Assembly (NCBI GenBank): GCA_016284115.1
Contig: JAEEOD010000377.1
Coordinates: forward strand, 1 to 14,998
Origin: Bacteroidaceae bacterium
GTDB taxonomy: Bacteria > Bacteroidota > Bacteroidia > Bacteroidales > Bacteroidaceae
Reading direction: 5' to 3'
Length of the DNA stretch: 14,998 nucleotides
Under the pieces are notes generated by a model, which saw only the letters and a program-made list of their open reading frames with translations, ran no database searches and was not told the DNA's origin. Below, piece by piece: positions 6,779-14,263 of the stretch (positions within the stretch are counted from its first letter, which is position 1; each line of letters opens with the position of its first letter). A program made the position numbers and the translations under genes.

Positions 6779-7138
6779 ATGAAAGAAGAAGATCTGTTGT
6801 TACGCAAGGTGGGGAAGAGTAACCCCTTCACTGTTCCCGAGGGCTATTTTGAGGGCCTGACGAACCGTGTGATGGACAGTCTGCCTGAAAAGCCTGTTCC
6901 TGAGTACAAGACCAAGCCATTGACGTGGTGGGATAAGGCGAAGCCAAGTGTCTATTTGGCAGCCATGTTTGCTGGTGCCGCCATCATTATCAAGGTGTTG
7001 GGATATATGCATGCCAACAATCCCGATGTGATTGCTGCAGAAGAAGAGCAATATGAAACGGAGATGGTGCAGAATATGGTGGAGTCAATGCAAATGGACG
7101 ACTATTCTCTTTATCTTTATTTATCTGACGCAGAGTAA
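6779..7138 (+). CDS. Single-pass membrane protein, probable anti-sigma factor
   Basis: A 119-residue protein of no named family that I can assign. The N-terminal ~55 residues look cytoplasmic and include NPFTVPEGYFEGL followed by RVMDSLPEKP, a pattern seen in Bacteroidetes proteins encoded beside ECF sigma genes. One hydrophobic helix lies at about 57-76 (from PSVYLAAMFAGAAIIIK), leaving a short acidic outer tail with EEEQYETE and an unusual end, YSLYLYLSDAE. No zinc-binding HxxxCxxC motif is present. Its place right after the sigma gene, the membrane topology and the shared upstream promoter motif argue that it holds the sigma factor inactive at the membrane. That role is inferred from context, not from a recognised anti-sigma domain. 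Confidence 0.7.
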   Translation: MKEEDLLLRKVGKSNPFTVPEGYFEGLTNRVMDSLPEKPVPEYKTKPLTWWDKAKPSVYLAAMFAGAAIIIKVLGYMHANNPDVIAAEEEQYETEMVQNMVESMQMDDYSLYLYLSDAE

Positions 7139-7167
7139 TATACATTATATAATAAAAGCATTAGGTT

Positions 7168-7668
7168 ATGAAAAGAATCGTATTATTGTTGACAATGGTG
7201 GTGGCTGTAGCATCACTAAACGCACAAGAAAGAACACGTCGTGAAAGACTATCGCCTGAGCAGTTTCAGGCTAAACAGCAGGAGTATTTGGCTAAGACTG
7301 CTGAACTGACAGACCAAGAGGCCAAGGAGTTCTTCCCACTGTACTTTGAGATGAAACAGAAACAGAAAACCATGCAGGATGAAGCCTGGAAGCTGTTTCG
7401 CGAAGGGTTGGACAATAACGCCAAAGAGGGCAGCTATAAGGAAATTAATGATGCCTTCACTGAGTCGCAGTTGAACTCTGCTCGCTTGGAGAAGGAGTAT
7501 CTAGATAAGTTCCGCAAAATCCTACCCGACAAGAAGATATTCCTTATCAGAAGTGCTGAGATGGGTTTCCGCAGAGATATGGTAAGAGATATGTGGCGTC
7601 CACGTTCTGAAAGTGGTGGAGCCCCTAATAGAGACAGACAACATAGACACAATCCAGATAGACAATAG
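7168..7668 (+). CDS. Secreted Spy/CpxP-like helical periplasmic protein
   Basis: A 166-residue exported protein with a signal peptide (MKRIVLLLTMVVAVASLNAQ) likely cleaved around residue 19-20. The mature part is rich in charged helices (LSPEQFQAKQQEYLAKTAEL, later EKEYLDKFRKILPDKK) and resembles the Spy/CpxP/ZraP-type periplasmic proteins that act as chaperones or metal sensors. The tail (about 145-166) is strongly basic and hydrophilic, rich in Arg, His, Asn and Gln, and looks disordered. It follows the anti-sigma-like gene by 29 bases on the same strand with no terminator between, so it is likely the output or sensory arm of the ECF system, for example buffering misfolded envelope proteins. 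The fold assignment rests on composition and helix pattern and is moderate; the stress sensed is unknown. Confidence 0.75.
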   Translation: MKRIVLLLTMVVAVASLNAQERTRRERLSPEQFQAKQQEYLAKTAELTDQEAKEFFPLYFEMKQKQKTMQDEAWKLFREGLDNNAKEGSYKEINDAFTESQLNSARLEKEYLDKFRKILPDKKIFLIRSAEMGFRRDMVRDMWRPRSESGGAPNRDRQHRHNPDRQ

Positions 7669-7685
7669 AACGTTGTCTTTATATG

Positions 7686-7730
7686 CAACTCCCACTTGCT
7701 GGCCAAGCAGCTCCAAGCGGGAGTTGTTTG
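7686..7730 (+). terminator. Terminator hairpin after the ECF operon
   Basis: CAACTCCC-a-CTTG (7686-7698) pairs with CAAG-c-GGGAGTTG (7714-7726), a 12-bp stem with one A/C mismatch, followed by TTTG and a T-rich stretch. It lies 17 bases past the Spy-like gene and closes that transcription unit. Confidence 0.7.
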
Positions 7731-7758
7731 TTGTATATAATAATTAATTAATAATACT

Positions 7759-9123
7759 ATGAGAAAGAAATTTGTGTTTATGGTTGTGCTGATGTCTGCC
7801 ATGTTGCAGTCAGTCAGCTTATCAGCTTTCAACGGACCTCGTGGTCAGTTGTTGGCAGGTGCTGCTAAAGTGGATATAACCCCAGAACTGAAGGATCTAC
7901 CACCTACCTCGCAGGGTATTCTGGACCATTGCTTTGTTCGTGTCATCGCCTTTGGAAACGGTGCTACCAAGGCTGCCTTTGTAACTTTTGATGCTGGAGG
8001 TGTCAATGGCAATGTTGCAGCCTACATAGACGAGCGCGCTGCAAAAGAACTGGGTATTCCAGAGGGCAATATTATCTATAACGGCACACATACACACTCT
8101 GGCGGTAGTGTGAGAGGAGATGAGTTGAATAACCGTACATGGAGTGCTGTTAAAGCAGCAGTAGATGCTATGGTGCCTGCTAGATTAGGCTATGGTGCTG
8201 GTGTGTCCTACTTGAATGTGAAACGCGACTTGTTTGATGCAGAGCGCGGCTCATGGTGGGAAGGTCCGGATTATGATGGAAAGTCTGACAAGACCGTAGG
8301 TGTCATCTATTTCGAGAGTCTTGACGGAAAACCCATTGCCACATATTTCAACTATGCCATGCATGCTGTGATAACAGGTAATACTGACAAGGTTAGTGCA
8401 GACTTTCCGGGAGCTACCGAGCGTTATGTGGAGAGTCGCTATGGTGATGGTTTTGTGGCGAGCTTTGCCTCTGGTGCTGCTGGTGACCAGAACCCCATTT
8501 ATTTCCAGCAGACCTTCGACTTACGCAATATCCGTATAGCTGATTTTGCAGCTCGTGGTGAGGATATTTCCAATAGCATGCCTCCTGGTGGACAAGGTTT
8601 GGATAGAACCAAACCAGAGGTGCAGCGCCTGTTGGGAGAGCAGGAAAGGATGATTGAAAGTTATGGACAGATCTTAGGTGAAGAAGTAAAGTATGTTATC
8701 ATGAATATGCGCCACTTTGAGACGAATGTCACCATCAACTGTGCCCGTAAGGTGGTCAATGTGCCAGCTCGTAAGTTACTCAACAGAGAGGGGAGGGCAG
8801 GTTTTGCAGGCCAGTATGAAGATGCAGGTGAGGCAGGCATTGGCCTTTGCCTGATTATGCTGGACGATATTCCTGTAACGGCTGTGGCTGGTGAACCTTA
8901 TAACCAGATTGCGGTACGCCTGAAGCGTGAATCTCCTTATTCTCGTACCATGATGACAGGTCTTGCTTATTGCCCTGGTGTGGGTTATGGTGGCTATATC
9001 CCAGACGATGAGTCTTATGGTGCTGAGGTATTCGAAGTACTGGGCTCACGCTACAAACAAGGTTATGCAGAGAGTGCTATCGTGAATGGACTGTTGGAAA
9101 TGATTCACGACGCTACTCATTAA
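7759..9123 (+). CDS. Secreted neutral/alkaline ceramidase-family hydrolase
   Basis: A 454-residue protein with a signal peptide (about 1-23, MRKKFVFMVVLMSAM onward) and a body matching the N-terminal catalytic domain of neutral/alkaline non-lysosomal ceramidases, zinc amidases that split ceramide into sphingosine and fatty acid. Seen: GAAKVDITP at 34-42, which opens the family domain; the metal motif NGTHTHSGG with H111 and H113; NYAMHAV with H202; ADFPG; and SGAAGDQNP. The C-terminal immunoglobulin-like domain of full ceramidases (about 650 residues) is absent. Many bacterial homologues share this short form and their substrates are not settled. Bacteroidetes make sphingolipids, so a lipid substrate is plausible but not shown. 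It appears to be a single gene between the hairpins at 7686 and 9146. No clear consensus promoter was found in the A/T-rich leader. Confidence 0.82.
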   Translation: MRKKFVFMVVLMSAMLQSVSLSAFNGPRGQLLAGAAKVDITPELKDLPPTSQGILDHCFVRVIAFGNGATKAAFVTFDAGGVNGNVAAYIDERAAKELGIPEGNIIYNGTHTHSGGSVRGDELNNRTWSAVKAAVDAMVPARLGYGAGVSYLNVKRDLFDAERGSWWEGPDYDGKSDKTVGVIYFESLDGKPIATYFNYAMHAVITGNTDKVSADFPGATERYVESRYGDGFVASFASGAAGDQNPIYFQQTFDLRNIRIADFAARGEDISNSMPPGGQGLDRTKPEVQRLLGEQERMIESYGQILGEEVKYVIMNMRHFETNVTINCARKVVNVPARKLLNREGRAGFAGQYEDAGEAGIGLCLIMLDDIPVTAVAGEPYNQIAVRLKRESPYSRTMMTGLAYCPGVGYGGYIPDDESYGAEVFEVLGSRYKQGYAESAIVNGLLEMIHDATH

Positions 9124-9145
9124 TTATATTCCTCCGTCTGATTAT

Positions 9146-9188
9146 TGTGCACCCCAATAGTTTTTTTGTCTAACTATTGGGGTGCACA
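9146..9188. terminator. Perfect 17-bp hairpin between convergent genes
   Basis: TGTGCACCCCAATAGTT (9146-9162) and its exact reverse complement (9172-9188) flank a 9-base T-rich loop. It lies between the ends of the converging ceramidase-like and esterase genes. Neither side has a run of T residues after the stem, so it is a probable but atypical bidirectional terminator. Confidence 0.65.
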
Positions 9189-9239
9189 TCATAATATGGA
9201 AGGGGTGCCTTTAGGGCGAGTGAGTATTTTGCTCATTCT

Positions 9240-10433
9240 TCATTTGAAAAGCCTTGGAGCAAACATACTCAGGTAGATGCGCCACAGTCGCCAGATGTGC
9301 CCCCCCTCATTCTCGAAGTATTCATACTTCAAGCCTTTCTCATCCAGGTATTCTCGGTAAGCCTTATTCACATTGTACAGGAAATCAGTATTACCGATTG
9401 CAATCCAATACAACTTAGGATCATTCTTCTTCAGCGCCTCAATTTGATGGCCCAGTTCTGTATCGCTGTCTAATGTCTGCTTATTCACACCCATGAAGTT
9501 TACGTTACGACCAGCTACGATAGCAGCAGAGAACAGACCGATATAGTCGAAACGGTCTGGATACGTCTTGCTCACAGAGAAAGTGTGTCCACCACCCATT
9601 GACAGACCGGCTACCGCACGATGTTTCTTGTCCTTGATAACACGATAGTGCTTTTCTATATAGTTCTGGATATCAGGGAAACTCTCTTCCATCGTAGCCA
9701 AGCCTGGAGGATCCATGTGCTGGGTGAATGACGGCTTATACATGCCCTTGCTCCATTCGCCAGCCACAGCCTGAGCATTCATGTTGCCATTGGGCATCAC
9801 CACAATCATCGGCTCGGCCTTACCCATTGCAATCAGGTTGTCCAATATCTGTGCTGCACGTCCTAAGGTTGTCCAGGCATCTTCATCACCACCAGCTCCA
9901 TGGAACAGATATAACACTGGATAGCTCTTTTTGCTATCGTCGTAGCCAGCGGGCGTATAGACAGTCATCCGACGCTGCATCTTCAGTGTAGGACTGTAAT
10001 ACCATACCTTCGCTACATTGCCATGTGGCACCTCCTGTACGCTGTACAGACCACCCTTGTCGGCCTTGTCTTTGCTGACAATAAAGATATTTGTAAACGA
10101 TGCAATGTCTCTGCTTCGGTAGATATTGCTGGGATCTAAGAACTCAGTACCATTTACCAAGAACTTATAGGAATACATCTCAGGCTCTAGCTGCTTACTG
10201 GTGTAAGTCCACACGCCTGTAGAGTCTTGTTTCATCTCTGCTGTAGTCCCATTCAGAAAATCCCCCGTCACCTGTACGGTGATCGCTTTAGGATTATACA
10301 GACGGAACGTCACGCTACCGTCAGCGTTCACTTCAGGCGAGGTAATGTCATTACGGTCAAAAATGGCTTCCTGTGCTGAAGCATATACGATGCCCAGCGC
10401 CAGTGTAGTCAGTAATAAAAAAGTCTTTCTCAT
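9240..10433 (-). CDS. Secreted CE1-type carbohydrate esterase with N-terminal CBM48-like domain
   Basis: A 397-residue exported esterase with a signal peptide (about 1-20, ending YASAQ). An N-terminal immunoglobulin-like E-set/CBM48-type module lies at about 30-118 (VTFRLYNPKAITVQVTGDF, then GVWTYTS and MYSYKFLVNG), followed by an alpha/beta-hydrolase esterase domain (esterase D type) from about 140. The catalytic triad can be proposed as S278 in GLSMGGG, D340 in GNTDFLY and H369 in EGGHIW; VLYLFHGAGGDEDAW is the oxyanion-hole strand. This layout is common in feruloyl or acetyl-xylan esterases of Prevotella and Bacteroides, which strip side groups from xylan. A GH43 enzyme lies 4 kb away, which fits xylan use. 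The exact acyl group removed cannot be read from sequence. Confidence 0.87.
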   Translation of the reverse strand: MRKTFLLLTTLALGIVYASAQEAIFDRNDITSPEVNADGSVTFRLYNPKAITVQVTGDFLNGTTAEMKQDSTGVWTYTSKQLEPEMYSYKFLVNGTEFLDPSNIYRSRDIASFTNIFIVSKDKADKGGLYSVQEVPHGNVAKVWYYSPTLKMQRRMTVYTPAGYDDSKKSYPVLYLFHGAGGDEDAWTTLGRAAQILDNLIAMGKAEPMIVVMPNGNMNAQAVAGEWSKGMYKPSFTQHMDPPGLATMEESFPDIQNYIEKHYRVIKDKKHRAVAGLSMGGGHTFSVSKTYPDRFDYIGLFSAAIVAGRNVNFMGVNKQTLDSDTELGHQIEALKKNDPKLYWIAIGNTDFLYNVNKAYREYLDEKGLKYEYFENEGGHIWRLWRIYLSMFAPRLFK

Positions 10434-10462
10434 TATCTTTGCATTTTAAGTTTATCTATCTG

Positions 10463-10470
10463 CAAAAATA
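10463..10470 (-). promoter_or_regulatory. -7 element for the esterase gene
   Basis: On the minus strand this reads TATTTTTG, matching TAnnTTTG. It lies 29 bases upstream of the esterase ATG. The expected TTTG about 19 bases further upstream is only a T run, so the promoter is weakly supported. Confidence 0.4.
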
Positions 10471-10525
10471 AGAAAAAATATTGTTAAAAAAAGCACATAC
10501 TGGCGATTATTACCAGATTATTTTG

Positions 10526-10533
10526 TAACTTTA
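10526..10533 (+). promoter_or_regulatory. Possible -7 element for the GMP synthase gene
   Basis: TAACTTTA matches seven of the eight positions in TAnnTTTG (the two n count as free) and sits 41 bases before the start codon. No good TTTG is seen at the expected distance upstream, so this is tentative. The rest of the 10434-10574 gap is A/T-rich. Confidence 0.35.
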
Positions 10534-10574
10534 TCCGATTAAAATAGAATTAATATAATTAATACATCAAAATT

Positions 10575-11558
10575 ATGACTACAGGTAACGTTCGTCCGGC
10601 TGATATGGAGCGTATTACGACTCCTGCTTTGGCCCAAAAATTCATTGAAGAACAGATTCAGGAGCTGCGTGCTCAGATTGGCGACAAGAAGGTGTTACTG
10701 GCCCTCTCGGGTGGTGTTGACTCCTCTGTGGTTGCAGCTTTACTCATTAAGGCTGTTGGCAAACAATTGGTGTCAGTACATGTAAATCACGGCTTGCTGC
10801 GCAAAGGTGAGCCTGAGCAAGTGGTTCGTGTGTTCCGTGATGAACTTAATGCCAACCTCGTGTATGTGGATGCAACCGACCGTTTTCTCGACAAGCTGGC
10901 AGGCGTGGCTGATCCTGAGCAGAAGCGTAAAATCATTGGCGCAGAGTTCATCCGTGTGTTTGAAGAAGAGGCTCGTAAGCAAGAGGGTATCAGTTTCCTG
11001 GCGCAGGGTACCATCTATCCTGACATCGTAGAGTCTGGTCCTGTAAAGTCTCATCACAACGTAGGTGGTTTGCCAGAGGATCTACAATTTGAACTCGTTG
11101 AGCCGATTAAGCTCTTGTTCAAGGATGAGGTTCGTGTGGTAGGTAAAGAACTGGGGTTGCCTGACAACATGGTGTTCCGTCAGCCATTCCCTGGTCCTGG
11201 TCTGGGTGTACGTTGCACGGGTGCCATTACTCGTGATCGTTTGGAGGCTTTGCGTGAGAGTGATGCCATCCTGCGTGAGGAGTTTGCTAAGAACGGCTTG
11301 GAGGGCAAGGTTTGGCAGTATTTCACTATCGTACCCGACTATAAGTCAACGGGTGTGAAGGACAATAAACGCAGTTGGGATTGGCCAGTCATCATCCGTG
11401 CCGTCAACACGCGCGATGCCATGACTGCTACCGTCGAGGAGATTCCTTACGCTTTGCTGCATCATATCACCAATCGTATTATCACGGAGGTGCCAGGTGT
11501 GAATCGTGTGCTCTATGACCTCACTCCGAAACCAACGGGTACCATCGAATGGGAATAA
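10575..11558 (+). CDS. guaA: GMP synthase ATP-pyrophosphatase subunit, without glutaminase domain
   Basis: A 327-residue protein equal to the C-terminal two thirds of GuaA, which aminates XMP to GMP using ATP. The PP-loop SGGVDSS is at 45-51 and intact. Other family motifs follow: HGLLRKGE, DATDRFLDKLAGV, KRKIIGAEFIRVFEEEA, QGTIYPDIVESG, KSHHNVGGLPE, RQPFPGPGLGVR, and the dimerisation domain ending PTGTIEWE. The N-terminal class I glutamine amidotransferase domain (about 200 residues in full-length GuaA) is missing, and the first ~20 residues replace it. Nothing upstream encodes it: the neighbouring gene is an esterase on the other strand. It may use free ammonia or a separate glutaminase subunit, as in archaeal two-subunit GMP synthases. 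VNHGLLR in place of the usual VDHGLLR is a small oddity. The family is certain; whether it is the cell's main GMP synthase is not known. Confidence 0.9.
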   Translation: MTTGNVRPADMERITTPALAQKFIEEQIQELRAQIGDKKVLLALSGGVDSSVVAALLIKAVGKQLVSVHVNHGLLRKGEPEQVVRVFRDELNANLVYVDATDRFLDKLAGVADPEQKRKIIGAEFIRVFEEEARKQEGISFLAQGTIYPDIVESGPVKSHHNVGGLPEDLQFELVEPIKLLFKDEVRVVGKELGLPDNMVFRQPFPGPGLGVRCTGAITRDRLEALRESDAILREEFAKNGLEGKVWQYFTIVPDYKSTGVKDNKRSWDWPVIIRAVNTRDAMTATVEEIPYALLHHITNRIITEVPGVNRVLYDLTPKPTGTIEWE

Positions 11559-11566
11559 TAAAATAT

Positions 11567-11650
11567 ATCTTCCGCACTTCCGCTAAATCAAGATAGCTTA
11601 TTTATACAATGGTTATCGTAGCGGAAGTAATAGCGGAAGAAGCGGAAGAT
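11567..11650. repeat. Cluster of five CTTCCGC/GCGGAAG heptamers forming a large inverted repeat
   Basis: Two CTTCCGC copies (11569-11575, 11577-11583) face three GCGGAAG copies (11621-11627, 11633-11639, 11642-11648) across a 35-base A/T-rich centre. The left arm can pair with the right-hand two copies nearly perfectly, or in another register with the first copy. It lies between the ends of the convergent guaA and TonB-receptor genes. It could act as a terminator, or as a repeat element of unknown role; no T tract follows. Confidence 0.7.
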
Positions 11651-11717
11651 AATGAGACACTAGTCTTATATGTATTGCCCTTAGATTTGTAAGCCTATGC
11701 AATTATCGTGTGTGATT

Positions 11718-13742
11718 TTACGCGCCTAGAGCTGCCACATCAATTGATAGACCTATGCTGAAGGAGGTACCTGTAGTGAGTGGAGAAGAGTAGTAATAGG
11801 CCTTAGGTTTGAAATTAAAGATATTGTCAATGGCAGTATTAAGACGGATGCCTTTCCATAATTGATGCTGTAACATTAGTTTCCAGATAGTATAACCCTG
11901 GTCAACATCCTTACGACCCGATTGCGGTTTGCCAAGACTGCGACCAGAAAGAGCTGCATCGAGAGCATAGTGGCGCGAGAAACGATGGCTGTAGCCTATA
12001 CGCCAGGTCATGGAATGTGAACGAGGTTGTGAGAACTGTGAGAAATAGACATTGCCAGTCTCATGCATCCATGAATAGTTGTACCTTAGTGACAAACCAT
12101 TTTTCATGACATAACCCAAACTGGCATCTATACCCCATACCGTGATTCCATCTTCGTTCCAGTATAGTGCACTTTCCATACCCTCGTATAACCCCCCGTC
12201 GATGGTGGTGATGCGCTTGTCAAAGATGTTGCAATAGCCCATGAGGGTAAAGCTATAGGTTCCATCCAGTAATCCGCCTTTTTGAATGCGGTGTGTCCGC
12301 TCAATAGCGAGATTGATATTGTTGCTCTTCTCTGGTTTCAGGTCTGGATTGCCAATGATCATATAGCCCATATTGCCCATGTCAAAATGCATATACATTT
12401 CCTTGAGGGTGGGGGCTCGGAAACCACTGGCATAGTTGGCTCGAAGGGTCATGAACGGCAATTTATACACCAAGGCAAGACGCTGGGTGAGAGCCTGCTT
12501 TGCTGAAGCAGAGAAATAATCATAACGCATGCTGCCCACAATGTTCAGTTGTGGAGTGATGTTCCAATCGAACTGTGCATAGCCATCGATATTGCTCTGG
12601 GTGTGAGCTGTGTTGTCTATGAATTGATAAGTGGTGAGATAATCATGCAGGTAGTCGGCTCCCACGATGAGACTGTTCTTGCCAAACGAATGGTGGAACA
12701 GGGCATGTGCCACATGTTGTCTATTGCTATAGTCGTGGTCATGGGTACGTGTACCATTTGGCATGAAGTTGGCCTTGTCATATTGGTCGTATGCGTATGA
12801 CAGTTCCAGATAGCTGTCGTGTTTCCACGAGTACTTGCCTTTCAATCCTGCACCGTAGCCGTTGAAATGATAGTCGTAAGTATCACGTTCGCTGGTGCGG
12901 AAGAAATAGCTACCCCTGCCTGTAAGCGTGAGATTATCAGAGGCACGCCATATCAACCGTTCCTTTATGTTGTAAGTTTTCTGTCCATACAGGCGGCTTA
13001 TATTGGAGTCATCATTCAGAATTGACTCATCGTAAGGCAAGCCCTGTGCCTTCTTCATCAGTTCAGTGGCAATCTCTTCGGAAGAGTGTGCCTTTGGCAG
13101 ATTGACGGGATCGATCTTGGTATGTTGGAAACTTGTCTGTGAGTTCCATTTTGTTGTGTTGAATGAGAAGCTGGCTCCGTTGCGCCATTCGTGTCCAAAC
13201 GTATTAAAGCGAGAGTTTACATTGACAGCCCAGGGGTCAAGATTCTCTTGACTGATGATGTTGATTACTCCTCCTACAGCATTTGAACCATAGAGTGCTG
13301 ATGATGCACCTTTCACTATCTCTATACGTCCTGCATTGTCGAGATTCATGCGGTTGTAGTCAACATTGTCCATCGTTTCTCCTGCCATACGTTCTCCATC
13401 TACCAGGAAGAGGACAGCATTGCCGCCAAAACCACTCATGTTGAGTGATGTCTCTTGGCTCATAGCAAGGCCGAACTCCAGTCCGGGTATCTCCTGCGTA
13501 AGTATGTCCTGAATGTTGGTAGCATCAGTCAGTTTAATATCGTGGAGGGTAATGAGACGCGTAACCACAGGTACATCCTTCAACGCCTTAGGCGAATGAG
13601 ATGCTGTCACCACGACGGGTTCCAGCTCTACGGAATCGCTTACGGCAGTAGAAGAAAACGTCTGGGCATCGACTCTCATAGCCAGCATGGACAATGCCAT
13701 ACTGACTATAGCGAGACGCAATATTTTACTCAATAATGCCAC
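11718..13742 (-). CDS. TonB-dependent outer-membrane receptor
   Basis: A 674-residue outer-membrane transporter that would import an iron complex, haem, cobalamin or similar ligand with TonB energy. It has a signal peptide (about 1-26, ending VDAQ), a TonB-box-like VELEPVVVTAS at about 39-49, and a plug domain at about 53-165 (SGFGGNAVLFLVDGERM, RIEIVKGASSALYGSNAVGGVINII). A beta-barrel of alternating aromatic strands follows. It lacks the long N-terminal carboxypeptidase-like domain of SusC proteins and there is no SusD partner, so a BtuB/HmuR-like transporter is more likely than a glycan one. The start is GTG at 13742, 5 bases after the stop of the lipoprotein gene, so translation is probably coupled. 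The next in-frame ATG would destroy the signal peptide. The end is unusual: GLSID is followed by VAALGA, not a terminal aromatic residue. Confidence 0.9.
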   Translation of the reverse strand: MALLSKILRLAIVSMALSMLAMRVDAQTFSSTAVSDSVELEPVVVTASHSPKALKDVPVVTRLITLHDIKLTDATNIQDILTQEIPGLEFGLAMSQETSLNMSGFGGNAVLFLVDGERMAGETMDNVDYNRMNLDNAGRIEIVKGASSALYGSNAVGGVINIISQENLDPWAVNVNSRFNTFGHEWRNGASFSFNTTKWNSQTSFQHTKIDPVNLPKAHSSEEIATELMKKAQGLPYDESILNDDSNISRLYGQKTYNIKERLIWRASDNLTLTGRGSYFFRTSERDTYDYHFNGYGAGLKGKYSWKHDSYLELSYAYDQYDKANFMPNGTRTHDHDYSNRQHVAHALFHHSFGKNSLIVGADYLHDYLTTYQFIDNTAHTQSNIDGYAQFDWNITPQLNIVGSMRYDYFSASAKQALTQRLALVYKLPFMTLRANYASGFRAPTLKEMYMHFDMGNMGYMIIGNPDLKPEKSNNINLAIERTHRIQKGGLLDGTYSFTLMGYCNIFDKRITTIDGGLYEGMESALYWNEDGITVWGIDASLGYVMKNGLSLRYNYSWMHETGNVYFSQFSQPRSHSMTWRIGYSHRFSRHYALDAALSGRSLGKPQSGRKDVDQGYTIWKLMLQHQLWKGIRLNTAIDNIFNFKPKAYYYSSPLTTGTSFSIGLSIDVAALGA

Positions 13743-13747
13743 TTTAG

Positions 13748-14233
13748 CTATTTTGTTCCAGTGAAATTTGTCACCAAACCAAATGGCATATTGCCATATT
13801 TCAATATGAATGTCACCACAACAGACTTGTTGTTAAACATGACAGTTACATCTTTGACATTATAAGCCTTCTCTTCACCTTTGGCATTGGTCACTGTACC
13901 GTCGTAAGAAGCAAGTCTGCCAACAATGGTGTCGCCACTCTTCGTCAGTACGATGTTCTTTACTGAAAATGCAGGAATGGTCATCATTCCTCCCATACCA
14001 GCTTCAGGAACAGTCATGTCAATGGATGTGTCTGATGCTTTGGCAAACTCGTAAATCTTGGTTTCGTTAGATGATTCATCGTTATCCACCATAATGATTT
14101 CTTGACCAGTATAGGAGCCAGCTACTTGTGTGGCTACAGCCACCTCTGGCTCATCTTTGTCTTTACTACATGAGCACATACCCATTGCGATTGCTAAAGC
14201 AACTGTCGATAGAATAAAACATTTGAATTTCAT
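13748..14233 (-). CDS. Calycin-like surface lipoprotein, partner of the TonB receptor
   Basis: A 161-residue lipoprotein from the ATG at 14233. A longer reading starting at 14290 is possible but would pass through the promoter and put 19 residues before the signal sequence. The signal peptide MKFKCFILSTVALAIAMGMC has two candidate lipobox cysteines, C20 and C22, then SKDKDEPE, an acidic stretch like the export signals of Bacteroidetes surface lipoproteins. The mature part (VAGSYTGQEIIMV, later DVTVMFNNKSVVVTF) has the alternating beta pattern of small calycin-like barrels found in Bacteroides lipoproteins. The gene is 5 bases upstream of the TonB receptor gene and shares its transcript, so it may capture the ligand outside the cell and pass it to the receptor, as HmuY does with HmuR although the fold appears different. 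Ligand and fold are inferred. Confidence 0.75.
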   Translation of the reverse strand: MKFKCFILSTVALAIAMGMCSCSKDKDEPEVAVATQVAGSYTGQEIIMVDNDESSNETKIYEFAKASDTSIDMTVPEAGMGGMMTIPAFSVKNIVLTKSGDTIVGRLASYDGTVTNAKGEEKAYNVKDVTVMFNNKSVVVTFILKYGNMPFGLVTNFTGTK

Positions 14234-14263
14234 AATAATACTTGTTTTAGTTAATTCCGAGTG

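Noticed and set aside
7032..7244. 70-residue + strand frame bridging the anti-sigma-like and Spy-like genes
   Set aside because: It overlaps the end of one gene and the signal peptide of the next in another frame, and its protein is low in complexity and not family-like.
9166..9173. TGTCTAAC in the loop and right arm of the 9146-9188 hairpin, similar to the ECF -10 block
   Set aside because: No AAACC-like block is found 15 bases upstream and no gene follows on that strand; TGTCTAA(T/C) also occurs by chance elsewhere, for example at 3283.
10434..10441. TATCTTTG on the + strand just outside the esterase start
   Set aside because: It matches a -7 element, but no TTTG lies 19-21 bases upstream and no + strand gene starts within 130 bases; it is more likely chance.
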